Positions 1-6,038 of a stretch of 7,931 bases of DNA are shown one piece after another (the stretch's first letter is position 1; each line of letters starts with the position of its first letter). Source of the DNA: Acidimicrobium sp. UBA3029 (GTDB lineage: Bacteria > Actinomycetota > Acidimicrobiia > Acidimicrobiales > Ilumatobacteraceae); contig DFDK01000037.1 of NCBI GenBank assembly GCA_002367695.1, positions 25,240 to 33,170 on the forward strand, in the 5' to 3' direction. The notes under the pieces are model-generated. The model made no database searches. It was not told the DNA's origin and was given only the letters and a program-made list of their open reading frames with translations. Both the position numbers and the translations under genes were made by a program.

Positions 1-546
1 TTCTTGGAAGAGCAATTGGAAGATGTGAAGAACACTCGTCGCGAGTTGATCAAAGTGATCAAGCAGGTCGATATGGAAATTCAGTCAACGTTTGCCTCGG
101 CATTTGCCGACGTTCGTGACAACTTCGAAAAACTCTTTTCGATGCTGTTTCCTGGTGGTCATGGCAAGCTATTGCTCACTTCGCCAGATGATTTGCTCAA
201 CACTGGCATCGAAGTTGAGGCCAAGCCAAGTGGCAAGAATGTCAAGAAACTCTCATTGCTTTCGGGCGGTGAGCGCTCGCTCACTGCACTTGCATTTTTG
301 TTTGCAGTATTCCGCAGCCGCCCTTCGCCGTTTTATGTGATGGACGAAGTTGAGGCAGCATTGGATGACGTGAACTTGCATAGGTTCTTGAGCCTTATTC
401 ACGAATTCCGTCAAGAGGCTCAGTTGCTCATCGTGAGTCACCAAAAGCGCACGATGGAGGCAGGAGACTGTTTGCTCGGCGTAACAATGCAGTCAGGTGG
501 CTCATCGCGAATCATTGTTGAGCGCGCTGCTGTGGCTGCTTCGTAA
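1..546 (+). CDS. smc: Chromosome segregation protein SMC, C-terminal fragment (5' end outside window)
   Basis: This is the C-terminal end of the SMC ATPase, the core of the condensin-like complex that compacts and separates bacterial chromosomes. The frame is open from base 1, so the start lies upstream. The first ~25 codons look like the end of the coiled coil. Next comes the C-terminal head lobe: the stretch before the signature (GKLLLTSPDDLL, about bases 163-198), the ABC signature LLSGGERS (bases 256-279), Walker B ending in DE (FYVMDE, 331-348) with the D-loop LDD (361-369), and the switch histidine in VSH (433-441), followed by KRTME. All ATPase residues expected in this half are present, so the protein looks functional. 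It ends 29 bases before ftsY on the same strand, the common smc-ftsY order of actinobacteria. RecN or Rad50 are unlikely given the SMC-type GVTMQ ending. Confidence 0.96.
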   Translation, partial: FLEEQLEDVKNTRRELIKVIKQVDMEIQSTFASAFADVRDNFEKLFSMLFPGGHGKLLLTSPDDLLNTGIEVEAKPSGKNVKKLSLLSGGERSLTALAFLFAVFRSRPSPFYVMDEVEAALDDVNLHRFLSLIHEFRQEAQLLIVSHQKRTMEAGDCLLGVTMQSGGSSRIIVERAAVAAS

Positions 547-575
547 TCGGTTTTTGCGCATAGCGTGAGAGATCG

Positions 576-1688
576 ATGAATAATTCTTCGCTCTCGATGA
601 TTTTTTTGCTACTGGCAATTGCCGGTTTGGTGTTTGGTATCTCTGTCGTGGCGGTAAGTCGCCGCAAGGCACGGGCGGTACCAAAAATTCAGCGTGCAGT
701 TACTGAAAAGACACCAATTGCGCCAGTGCTAGATACAGCAGTAGTGGACGCAGTTGTATTAGATGCTGCTGTGCAAATAGCGCCGCCGCTTTCGGTGCGC
801 GACCGGTTGGCAAAGGCTCGTAGTTCTCTGAGCGGCGCTGTCGGCTCTGTGCTTGGTCGTGGCGACATCAACGACGCAACCTGGATAGAGCTCGAAGAAG
901 CCTTATTGCGAGCCGACGTTGGTGTGCGAGTTGCTCAAAGTTTGTTGGGTGCGCTGCAGGCACGTGTCAAAGCAAAAGAGATTACAACGCCAACGCAGCT
1001 CATCGATGCGCTGCGCAATAACATGTCATCGCAATTGATCGGCACAAGTCGCGATCTTAATTTTGAAGCAAATATTGGTGGTCCAAATATTTGGTTGATG
1101 GTTGGTGTCAACGGTGCAGGCAAAACAACAAGTCTTGGCAAAATTGCCGCTCAACAGATTGCGTTGGGTCGCACAGTGTTGATGGCTGCCGGCGACACGT
1201 TTCGTGCTGCGGCTGGCGAGCAGTTGTCAACATGGGCCGAGCGTTCTGGTGCACAGATCGTGCGAGGTGCAGAAGGCGGAGATCCTTCGTCGGTAATTTT
1301 TGATGGAGTGCAAAGCGCGCACTCGCGCAATATCGACTTGGTGCTTGCCGACACCGCGGGAAGGTTGCAGAGCAATACCAATCTGATGGAGGAGTTGCGC
1401 AAGGTTCGTCGAGTAGCCGAAAAGGGTGCTGGCAAAGTGACAGAAGTACTGCTGGTGATCGATGCGACGACTGGTCAAAATGGTTTGCAACAAGCCCGGC
1501 AATTTACCGATGCAACGCAGGTGACTGGTGTCGTGCTGACCAAACTCGATGGGTCTGCAAAGGGCGGCATAGTTTTTGCAATCGAAACCGAATTGGGCAT
1601 ACCAGTCAAGCTTGTGGGTCTTGGCGAAACCATTGATGACTTAGTTCTGTTTAATCCAACCGAATTTATTGATGCGCTCTTTGAGTAG
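576..1688 (+). CDS. ftsY: Signal recognition particle receptor FtsY (membrane-anchored SRP GTPase)
   Basis: FtsY is the SRP receptor. It pairs with Ffh at the inner face of the cytoplasmic membrane and GTP hydrolysis in both releases the ribosome-nascent chain to SecYEG. The 370 residues show one hydrophobic helix near residues 7-28 followed by RRK, which suggests an N-terminal membrane anchor as in other actinobacteria. A short Ala/Val/Asp-rich linker follows (about 50-66). The helical N domain spans roughly 73-150 and the G domain 165-370. GTPase motifs seen are G1 GVNGAGKTT (177-185), DTFRAAA (207-213), DTAGR (259-263), TKLDG (322-326) and the closing GLGE (348-351). The start has a GAGAG element 4 bases upstream. 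GVNGAGKTT and the lack of an M domain separate it from Ffh. It is followed after 14 bases by ffh, so the two partner GTPases are probably co-transcribed. Confidence 0.97.
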   Translation: MNNSSLSMIFLLLAIAGLVFGISVVAVSRRKARAVPKIQRAVTEKTPIAPVLDTAVVDAVVLDAAVQIAPPLSVRDRLAKARSSLSGAVGSVLGRGDINDATWIELEEALLRADVGVRVAQSLLGALQARVKAKEITTPTQLIDALRNNMSSQLIGTSRDLNFEANIGGPNIWLMVGVNGAGKTTSLGKIAAQQIALGRTVLMAAGDTFRAAAGEQLSTWAERSGAQIVRGAEGGDPSSVIFDGVQSAHSRNIDLVLADTAGRLQSNTNLMEELRKVRRVAEKGAGKVTEVLLVIDATTGQNGLQQARQFTDATQVTGVVLTKLDGSAKGGIVFAIETELGIPVKLVGLGETIDDLVLFNPTEFIDALFE

Positions 1689-1702
1689 CCTTTCCCGAAC
1701 TT

Positions 1703-3136
1703 ATGTTTGACAATCTCTCCGATCGTTTAGGCGGCGTATTTAAACGACTACGCGGCAAGGGCAGGCTTACGCCGGACGATGTCGATGAGGTGATGAGCGA
1801 GATCCGTACTGCACTTCTCGAAGCCGACGTCAATGTTGGCGTTGTTCGCAACGTGATCGAGCGCATCCGTGTGCAGGCTGTTGGCACTCAAGTTTCCGAA
1901 GCGCTCGATCCTGGCCAACAAATCATCAAGATCGTCAATGCCGAACTCATTGCGATGCTTGGTGGCGAGACATTAAAAATTACATACGCATCGCACCCGC
2001 CAACGGTCGTGCTCATGGCTGGTTTGCAGGGCTCTGGTAAAACGACCAGCGCAGCCAAGTTGGCGGCATGGTTTAGGTCGCAGGGTCGCAACCCACTATT
2101 GGTTGGTGCCGACTTGCAACGCCCTGCAGCGGTTGAGCAGTTGCGGGTACTTGGTGCACAAATTGGTGTGCCAGTTTTTTCAATCGCTGGTGATCCAGTT
2201 GCTACCGCCGCTGCTGGTTTGGCAGAAGCACAGCGCCTTGGTCGCGATGTTTTGATCGTCGACACGGCCGGACGCTTGGCAATAGACACCGAGATGATGC
2301 AACAAGTCGCAGACATCTCTAAAGTTGTCTCGCCTCACTACACATTCTTGGTAGTCGATGCAATGACCGGTCAAGATGCGGTCACAGTCGCAAAAGCATT
2401 TGACGAAACACTGGCGATCTCTGGCGTTATTTTGTCAAAGCTGGACGGTGATGCGCGTGGTGGTGCTGCACTGTCGGTAAAAGAAGTAATCGGCAAGCCA
2501 ATCGCGTTCGCTGCAACAGGCGAAAAGATCGATGCGTTTGAACAGTTCCATCCGGATCGCATGGCTAGTCGAATTCTTGGCATGGGCGATGTGCTCACAC
2601 TGATCGAGCAAGCCGAAAAAGTATTTGAAAAAGATCAAGCAGAGGCAACTGCCGCCAAGTTGATGGACGGCGATTTTACGCTCGACGATTTCTTGGATCA
2701 GTTGCAACAACTGAAGAAGATGGGGTCGTTGTCGAGTGTGATGGGCATGCTGCCGGGTTTGCCAAAAGAAGCAAAAGACGCGCAGATCTCAGACGACATG
2801 GTCAAGGTGACCGAAGCAATTATTCGTTCGATGACTGCCGAAGAGCGCCGCAAACCCGAGATCATCAACGGCTCTAGGCGCACCCGAATTGCGAAGGGTT
2901 CTGGTACCCAGGTCTCGGATGTAAACAAACTCGTTAAGCAGTTCTCCGAAATGCAAAAGATGATGAAGCGCATGGGCGGCGGAAGTGGCGGCGGAAAAGG
3001 CAAAGGAAGTGGCAAGGGAAGTGGTCGAGGTGGGCTAGGTGGACTTGGCGCGATGTTCGGAGGAGCCCCGGGAGGTGCATCGTCGGGCGATATCGATTTG
3101 GCTGCGGCGTTGGGCTCACGCCTTCCGCCCCGATAG
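1703..3136 (+). CDS. ffh: Signal recognition particle protein Ffh (SRP54)
   Basis: Ffh is the protein subunit of SRP. It binds 4.5S RNA and hydrophobic signal sequences emerging from the ribosome. The 477 residues follow the N-G-M order: N domain about 1-90; G domain with GLQGSGKTT (107-115), DLQRPAA (137-143), DTAGR (187-191), SKLDGD (245-250) and ATGEKID (271-277); and M domain about 325-430, containing the finger-loop region MGSLSSVMGMLPG (340-352) and the SRP-RNA binding helix-turn-helix SRRTRIAKGSG (391-401). The M domain ends in a Met-rich helix (MQKMMKRMGGG), then an unusual Gly/Ser/Lys-rich tail (about 425-460). The ATG has no evident Shine-Dalgarno sequence and lies 14 bases after the ftsY stop, so translational coupling is likely. 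The RNA gene ffs is not seen in the window. Confidence 0.98.
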   Translation: MFDNLSDRLGGVFKRLRGKGRLTPDDVDEVMSEIRTALLEADVNVGVVRNVIERIRVQAVGTQVSEALDPGQQIIKIVNAELIAMLGGETLKITYASHPPTVVLMAGLQGSGKTTSAAKLAAWFRSQGRNPLLVGADLQRPAAVEQLRVLGAQIGVPVFSIAGDPVATAAAGLAEAQRLGRDVLIVDTAGRLAIDTEMMQQVADISKVVSPHYTFLVVDAMTGQDAVTVAKAFDETLAISGVILSKLDGDARGGAALSVKEVIGKPIAFAATGEKIDAFEQFHPDRMASRILGMGDVLTLIEQAEKVFEKDQAEATAAKLMDGDFTLDDFLDQLQQLKKMGSLSSVMGMLPGLPKEAKDAQISDDMVKVTEAIIRSMTAEERRKPEIINGSRRTRIAKGSGTQVSDVNKLVKQFSEMQKMMKRMGGGSGGGKGKGSGKGSGRGGLGGLGAMFGGAPGGASSGDIDLAAALGSRLPPR

Positions 3137-3146
3137 CCTGCAGGTC

Positions 3147-3428
3147 ATGTCAGTAAAGCTTCGCCTCACCCGAGTGGGCAAAACCAAGCAACCGCATTAT
3201 CGCATCGTTGCTGCCGATACCCGTTCTGCCCGCGATGGTCGCTTCCTCGAAATCGTTGGCAACTATCACCCACAGTCCGAGCCATCCGCTCTGACAGTTG
3301 ACAACGCAAAGGCCCTCAAGTGGCTCAAGCAAGGTGCATTGCCAAGCGAGCGTGTCAAGAAGTTATTCGAAATTTCTGGTGCATGGGCAGAGTTCATGGC
3401 TACAAAGCCTGCCAAGACCGCTAAATAA
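3147..3428 (+). CDS. rpsP: 30S ribosomal protein S16
   Basis: S16 is a small-subunit protein that helps 16S rRNA fold during early assembly. The 93-residue product carries the family N-terminus VKLRLTRVGKTKQPHYRIV (residues 3-21), then DGRFLEIVGNYHP (30-42), and ends in a basic Ala/Lys tail. Its length is normal for the family. The frame stays open 36 codons upstream into ffh, but the conserved S16 N-terminus starts at the ATG at 3147, so the upstream part is read-through of ffh sequence in another frame. The gap to ffh is 10 bases and no strong ribosome binding site is visible. It begins the conserved rpsP-KH-rimM-trmD-rplS cluster, which supports one polycistronic unit. Confidence 0.98.
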   Translation: MSVKLRLTRVGKTKQPHYRIVAADTRSARDGRFLEIVGNYHPQSEPSALTVDNAKALKWLKQGALPSERVKKLFEISGAWAEFMATKPAKTAK

Positions 3429-3448
3429 TTCGGTCATCTGTATCTACC

Positions 3449-3718
3449 GTGACTGACTCGGCAAATCTTATTCCTGCTCCAGTAGCAACTGCTGTGCTCG
3501 ACCATGTCGTGCGCTCAATTGTTGACAACCCAGATGCAGTTCGCGTCGAGGGTGTAACTGACGGAGACAAAATTGTTCTTGAAGTTCGCGTTGGTGAAGG
3601 CGACCTTGGTCGTGTCATTGGTCGTCGTGGCCGCACTGCAATGAGCATTCGCACGGTTGTTCGTGCAGCCGCAACACGCGATGGCGTGAATGTCGATGTC
3701 GACTTCGTCGACGACTGA
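3449..3718 (+). CDS. khpA: KH-domain RNA-binding protein, KhpA family
   Basis: This 89-residue protein is almost entirely a single KH domain. The RNA-binding loop is visible as GRVIGRRGRTA (residues 54-64), with the GxxG at 58-61. An acidic end (DVDFVDD) follows. KhpA-type proteins pair with KhpB/EloR in Gram-positive bacteria and act as a broad RNA chaperone linked to cell division and elongation; that role is known for the family and is not shown here. Position between rpsP and rimM is the classic location. The start is taken as the GTG at 3449, 20 bases after the rpsP stop; it has no obvious ribosome binding site. The 3' end overlaps the first possible rimM start by 29 bases. KhpB is not in the window. 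Confidence 0.93.
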   Translation: MTDSANLIPAPVATAVLDHVVRSIVDNPDAVRVEGVTDGDKIVLEVRVGEGDLGRVIGRRGRTAMSIRTVVRAAATRDGVNVDVDFVDD

Positions 3719-4205
3719 TCAGCAGCCACCTACAGGCCTGTTGCATGTAGGTCGCTTAGGGCGACCCCACGGAGTTCGTGGCGAAATGTATGTCGATATT
3801 TTCAATAGTCATTCCAAACGTGTTGCCGTCGGATCCAAACTCTGGGTTGCCGGCAAGTGGTATGAAATCTCCAAATCAAAAGCTCAGGCTGAGCGTTGGT
3901 TGATGACATTTAAAGATTTGGATGATCGCAATATTGCCGAGCGTCTCACAAACTCTGATGTGTACGGCTATCCAATTGATGATCCATCGGTGGTGTGGGT
4001 ACATCAGATGGTTGGGTCAACAGTTGTCGATACACAAGGAAACAATTACGGCGTGTGCGTTGCAGTGATCGATAACCCGGCTCACCCAATTATGGAACTC
4101 GAATCTGGCGCGCTCGTTCCGACACCATTCATCGTTTCCAACGTTGATGGTTGCATCACCATTGATCCTCCAGAAGGTTTGTTTGATCTTGGGGAAGAGT
4201 CATGA
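3690..4205 (+). CDS. rimM: 16S rRNA processing / ribosome maturation factor RimM
   Basis: RimM binds S19 and the 3' domain of 16S rRNA and helps mature the 30S head. The 171-residue reading shows the N-terminal RimM domain with VGRLGRPHGVRGE (residues 20-32) and the RWLMTFKDLDDRNIAERL segment (69-86), then a linker containing W103 and a C-terminal PRC-barrel-like half (about 105-165) ending PEGLFDL. The start is uncertain. The ATGs at 3690 and 3696 lie inside the KH gene and give a Ser/Thr-rich leader of about 15 residues that families of this type usually lack. A TTG at 3741 would start right before HVGRLGRP with no overlap. No candidate has a convincing Shine-Dalgarno sequence. It ends 9 bases before trmD. 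Confidence 0.93.
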   Translation: MSMSTSSTTDQQPPTGLLHVGRLGRPHGVRGEMYVDIFNSHSKRVAVGSKLWVAGKWYEISKSKAQAERWLMTFKDLDDRNIAERLTNSDVYGYPIDDPSVVWVHQMVGSTVVDTQGNNYGVCVAVIDNPAHPIMELESGALVPTPFIVSNVDGCITIDPPEGLFDLGEES

Positions 4206-4214
4206 GACGCAAAC

Positions 4215-4964
4215 ATGCGAATTGACGTATTCACGCTGTTCCCACAGTTGGTCGACAACTTCTGCTCAGAGAGTTTGCTCGGTCGAGCACGCAATGAAAA
4301 ATTGGTCGATGTACGGTCCCATGACTTGCGCGAACACACAACCGACGTTCATCATTCGGTAGACGACGCACCGTTTGGCGGAGGCGCCGGCATGGTGCTG
4401 CGCGCCGAACCAGTATTTGAATCGTTCGAAAAATCTGGTGCACCACGTCCGCTTCTGTTGTTGTCGCCGGGCGGTAAACCATTTGACCAATCATTTGCAA
4501 ACAAACTTGCGAGCCTCGAAGGCTTCAGTCTGTTGTGCGGCCGATACGAAGGTGTCGATCACCGGATTCGCGAACACTTGGTTGACGAAGAAGTATCGGT
4601 GGGCGATGTTGTGCTCGCTGGTGGCGAAGTGGGGGCGTGTCTCATTATCGAAGCAGTGACACGATTACTGCCTGGAGTCATGGGCAACGCGATGTCGCCG
4701 GTGACGGAGAGTTTTGGGGCGTCGGGTTTGCTTGAAGAGCCGCATTACACGCGCCCTGCTTCCTTTCGGGGCTGGCAAGTGCCAGAGGTGCTGCGCAACG
4801 GTAATCACGCTCAAATCGAGCGTTGGAGACGCGCTCAGGCCCTCCATCGAACCCTGGCAAAGCGCCCCGATTTGGTGGAATTACGCGGAGGAATCACGAA
4901 AGACGAGCAACGCTTGTTGGAAGAGTTCCCGCCAAGCCCGTATCCTTCTAAGTTCACTATCTGA
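4215..4964 (+). CDS. trmD: tRNA (guanine-N1)-methyltransferase TrmD
   Basis: TrmD uses S-adenosylmethionine to methylate N1 of G37, next to the anticodon, in tRNAs read at G36G37, which prevents +1 frameshifting. The 249-residue product has the SPOUT knot motifs LLCGRYEGVD (106-115) and SVGDVVLAGGE (128-138), the N-terminal RIDVFTLFP (2-10), the DDAPFGGGAGM loop (50-60), and the C-terminal EEPHYTRP (174-181) and WRRAQALHRT (204-213) tRNA-binding segments. R150 matches E. coli R154. The residue matching the E. coli catalytic base D169 is Glu165 here (codon GAG at 4707-4709), a conservative change. Everything else looks intact, so I expect activity. The start ATG is 9 bases after the rimM stop with only a weak GAGA upstream. 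It is followed by rplS after 13 bases. Confidence 0.97.
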   Translation: MRIDVFTLFPQLVDNFCSESLLGRARNEKLVDVRSHDLREHTTDVHHSVDDAPFGGGAGMVLRAEPVFESFEKSGAPRPLLLLSPGGKPFDQSFANKLASLEGFSLLCGRYEGVDHRIREHLVDEEVSVGDVVLAGGEVGACLIIEAVTRLLPGVMGNAMSPVTESFGASGLLEEPHYTRPASFRGWQVPEVLRNGNHAQIERWRRAQALHRTLAKRPDLVELRGGITKDEQRLLEEFPPSPYPSKFTI

Positions 4965-4966
4965 AC

Positions 4967-4970
4967 AGGA
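4967..4970 (+). promoter_or_regulatory. Shine-Dalgarno-like AGGA before rplS
   Basis: AGGA lies 7 bases upstream of the ATG at 4978, inside the 13-base trmD-rplS gap. It is among the few recognisable Shine-Dalgarno elements in the window. It supports choosing 4978 as the L19 start over the frame that runs far back into trmD. Confidence 0.5.
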
Positions 4971-4977
4971 CATTCCC

Positions 4978-5328
4978 ATGAAGACCACCGACATCGTCGA
5001 CAATCAGTTCAAGCGCACCGACATTCCAAAGATGGGTCCTGGCGATGAAGTGAAAGTGCACGTACGCGTTGTTGAAGGCGGCAAAGAGCGCATTCAGATG
5101 TTTCAGGGCAACGTCACAAAAATCACTGGCTCTGGCATCGCCGAGTCGTACACGGTTCGCAAGTTGTCCTACGGCGTAGGAGTAGAGCGCACGTTTCCAG
5201 TGCACAGTCCATCGGTTGCCAAGCTCGAGATTCTGAAGCGTGGCGACGTTCGCCGTGCCAAGCTCAACTACTTGCGCGAGCGCACCGGTAAGGCTGCCAA
5301 GGTTCGCGAAAAGCGCGACGACCAGTAA
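4978..5328 (+). CDS. rplS: 50S ribosomal protein L19
   Basis: L19 sits at the 30S-50S interface of the ribosome. The 116-residue product has the expected PGDEVKVHVRV beta segment (21-31), ERIQMFQGNV (37-46), the SYGVGVERTFPVHSPSV core (64-80) and the C-terminal signature RRAKLNYLRERTGKAA (92-107), then a basic tail. Length is normal. The reading frame continues 88 codons upstream into trmD, but the family N-terminus and an AGGA site 7 bases upstream both point to the ATG at 4978. It closes the rpsP-trmD-rplS set; a small inverted repeat and then a DUF2469 gene follow within 29 bases. Confidence 0.98.
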   Translation: MKTTDIVDNQFKRTDIPKMGPGDEVKVHVRVVEGGKERIQMFQGNVTKITGSGIAESYTVRKLSYGVGVERTFPVHSPSVAKLEILKRGDVRRAKLNYLRERTGKAAKVREKRDDQ

Positions 5329-5335
5329 TCGTCAC

Positions 5336-5352
5336 ATTCGACACTCTCGAAT
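5336..5352. repeat. 6-bp perfect inverted repeat (ATTCGA-N5-TCGAAT) between rplS and DUF2469
   Basis: ATTCGA (5336-5341) and TCGAAT (5347-5352) are perfect reverse complements with a 5-base spacer, CACTC. The repeat fills much of the 29-base gap after rplS and ends 5 bases before the TTG start of the next gene. It could be an operator half-site pair or a weak RNA hairpin near the ribosome landing site. There is no U-tract after it, so it is not a typical intrinsic terminator. It differs from the actinobacterial SOS box as I know it, in which the arms are TCGAAC and GTTCGA. Confidence 0.4.
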
Positions 5353-5357
5353 ACACA

Positions 5358-5651
5358 TTGAACACAGACGATCTCGAAAACTTCGAGGCCGAGCGCGAAC
5401 TGCAGCTCGCACAGGAGTATCAGGCCGTTGTTGGCATGTTTAAATATGCCGTCGAAACAGATCGCCGTTTTTATTTGGCCAACAATGTTGATGTCAAGGT
5501 GATGTCCGAAGGGCCTCGTCCATTGATGGAAGTGGTGTTGAGTGACGCATGGGTATGGGACATGTACCGCACGAGCCGATTCGTACCGCGCGTGAGAGTG
5601 TTGAGTTTCAAAGACCTCAACATCGAAGAGCTGCCACCAATCGATCTCTAA
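5358..5651 (+). CDS. DUF2469 family protein (conserved actinobacterial, function unknown)
   Basis: The 97-residue protein matches the DUF2469 family as I recall it from Mycobacterium Rv2901c: N-terminal DLENFEAERELQLAQEY (5-21), then ETDRRFYLAN (33-42), DAWVWDMYR (63-71), and FKDLNIEE (84-91). It is small and mixed helical/beta in appearance, with no signal peptide or membrane span. The molecular role is not known to me. The family is essentially actinobacterial, so it is a useful lineage marker. The start is a TTG at 5358; no ATG or GTG in frame fits better, and residue 1 is at the expected distance from the conserved block. In many actinobacteria this gene follows rnhB; here it follows rplS directly. 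Its last 103 bases overlap the only canonical start of yraN. Confidence 0.9.
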   Translation: MNTDDLENFEAERELQLAQEYQAVVGMFKYAVETDRRFYLANNVDVKVMSEGPRPLMEVVLSDAWVWDMYRTSRFVPRVRVLSFKDLNIEELPPIDL

Positions 5652-6031
5652 AGGCGACTGCTGCTGCGCGTGTTGCGCGAGGCAAGTGGGCGGAAGATTT
5701 GGTGTCTCGGTGGTATGAGCAACATGGTTATGTAATTGTTGCGCGCAACTGGCGAAGTAAGCGCGGAGAGCTCGATGTTGTTGCGCGTAAAGACGGTGTG
5801 CTTGTGGTGTGCGAAGTGAAGGCGCGAGCGAGCAATGCTTTTGGCACTCCAGCCGAAGCGGTAACGCCAGCAAAGCAACTTAAAGTGCGCCGCGCAACTG
5901 CCGATTTTCGCGCCTCAATGCGTGAATCTAACGATCCGATTGCATCGTTGGTGAATGTGGTGCGCGCAGTGCGCTTTGATGTCGCGTGCGTACTCGGTAC
6001 GCAGCTCGAAATGCTTGAGGATATTTTCTAG
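5549..6031 (+). CDS. YraN/UPF0102 family predicted endonuclease-fold protein
   Basis: The conserved part begins at GKWAEDLVSRWYEQHGY (residues 45-61) and continues through RNWRSKRGELDVVAR (66-80) and VLVVCEVKAR (84-93). GELD plus EVK is the PD-(D/E)XK nuclease-like core (D76, E89, K91), then RFDVA (142-146) and the C-terminus at residue 160. The family is predicted to be a nuclease or Holliday-junction-resolvase-like protein; its activity is not settled. The start is a problem: the only ATG/GTG/TTG codons in frame before the domain are the ATGs at 5549 and 5555, deep inside the DUF2469 gene, which adds an Arg-rich ~44-residue leader unlike the family. The true start may be a non-standard codon near 5650, or expression may depend on the upstream gene. 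It converges on a minus-strand gene only 7 bases away. Confidence 0.87.
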   Translation: MGMGHVPHEPIRTARESVEFQRPQHRRAATNRSLKATAAARVARGKWAEDLVSRWYEQHGYVIVARNWRSKRGELDVVARKDGVLVVCEVKARASNAFGTPAEAVTPAKQLKVRRATADFRASMRESNDPIASLVNVVRAVRFDVACVLGTQLEMLEDIF

Positions 6032-6038
6032 CTAGTAG

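Noticed and set aside
3039..3146. 36-codon upstream extension of S16 into ffh
   Set aside because: S16 begins with the conserved VKLRLTRVG right after the ATG at 3147; the upstream part reads ffh in another frame.
4773..4788. CTGGC-AAGT-GCCAG hairpin inside trmD
   Set aside because: It lies in the middle of conserved coding sequence with no U-tract and is explained by the codons for GWQVPEV.
4714..4977. 88-codon upstream extension of L19 into trmD
   Set aside because: The L19 family begins at the ATG at 4978, which has an AGGA site; the extension is an alternative frame of trmD.
5640..5655. Programmed frameshift joining DUF2469 to yraN
   Set aside because: The required shift is -1, but no X-XXY-YYZ slippery heptamer is present, and the CTC-TAA context would suit a +1 event at best, which gives the wrong frame.
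5268..5873. 201-codon open frame on the minus strand across rplS, DUF2469 and yraN
   Set aside because: It is antisense to three well-supported genes, rich in His, Gln and Cys with no recognisable domain, and fits a shadow of the coding strand.
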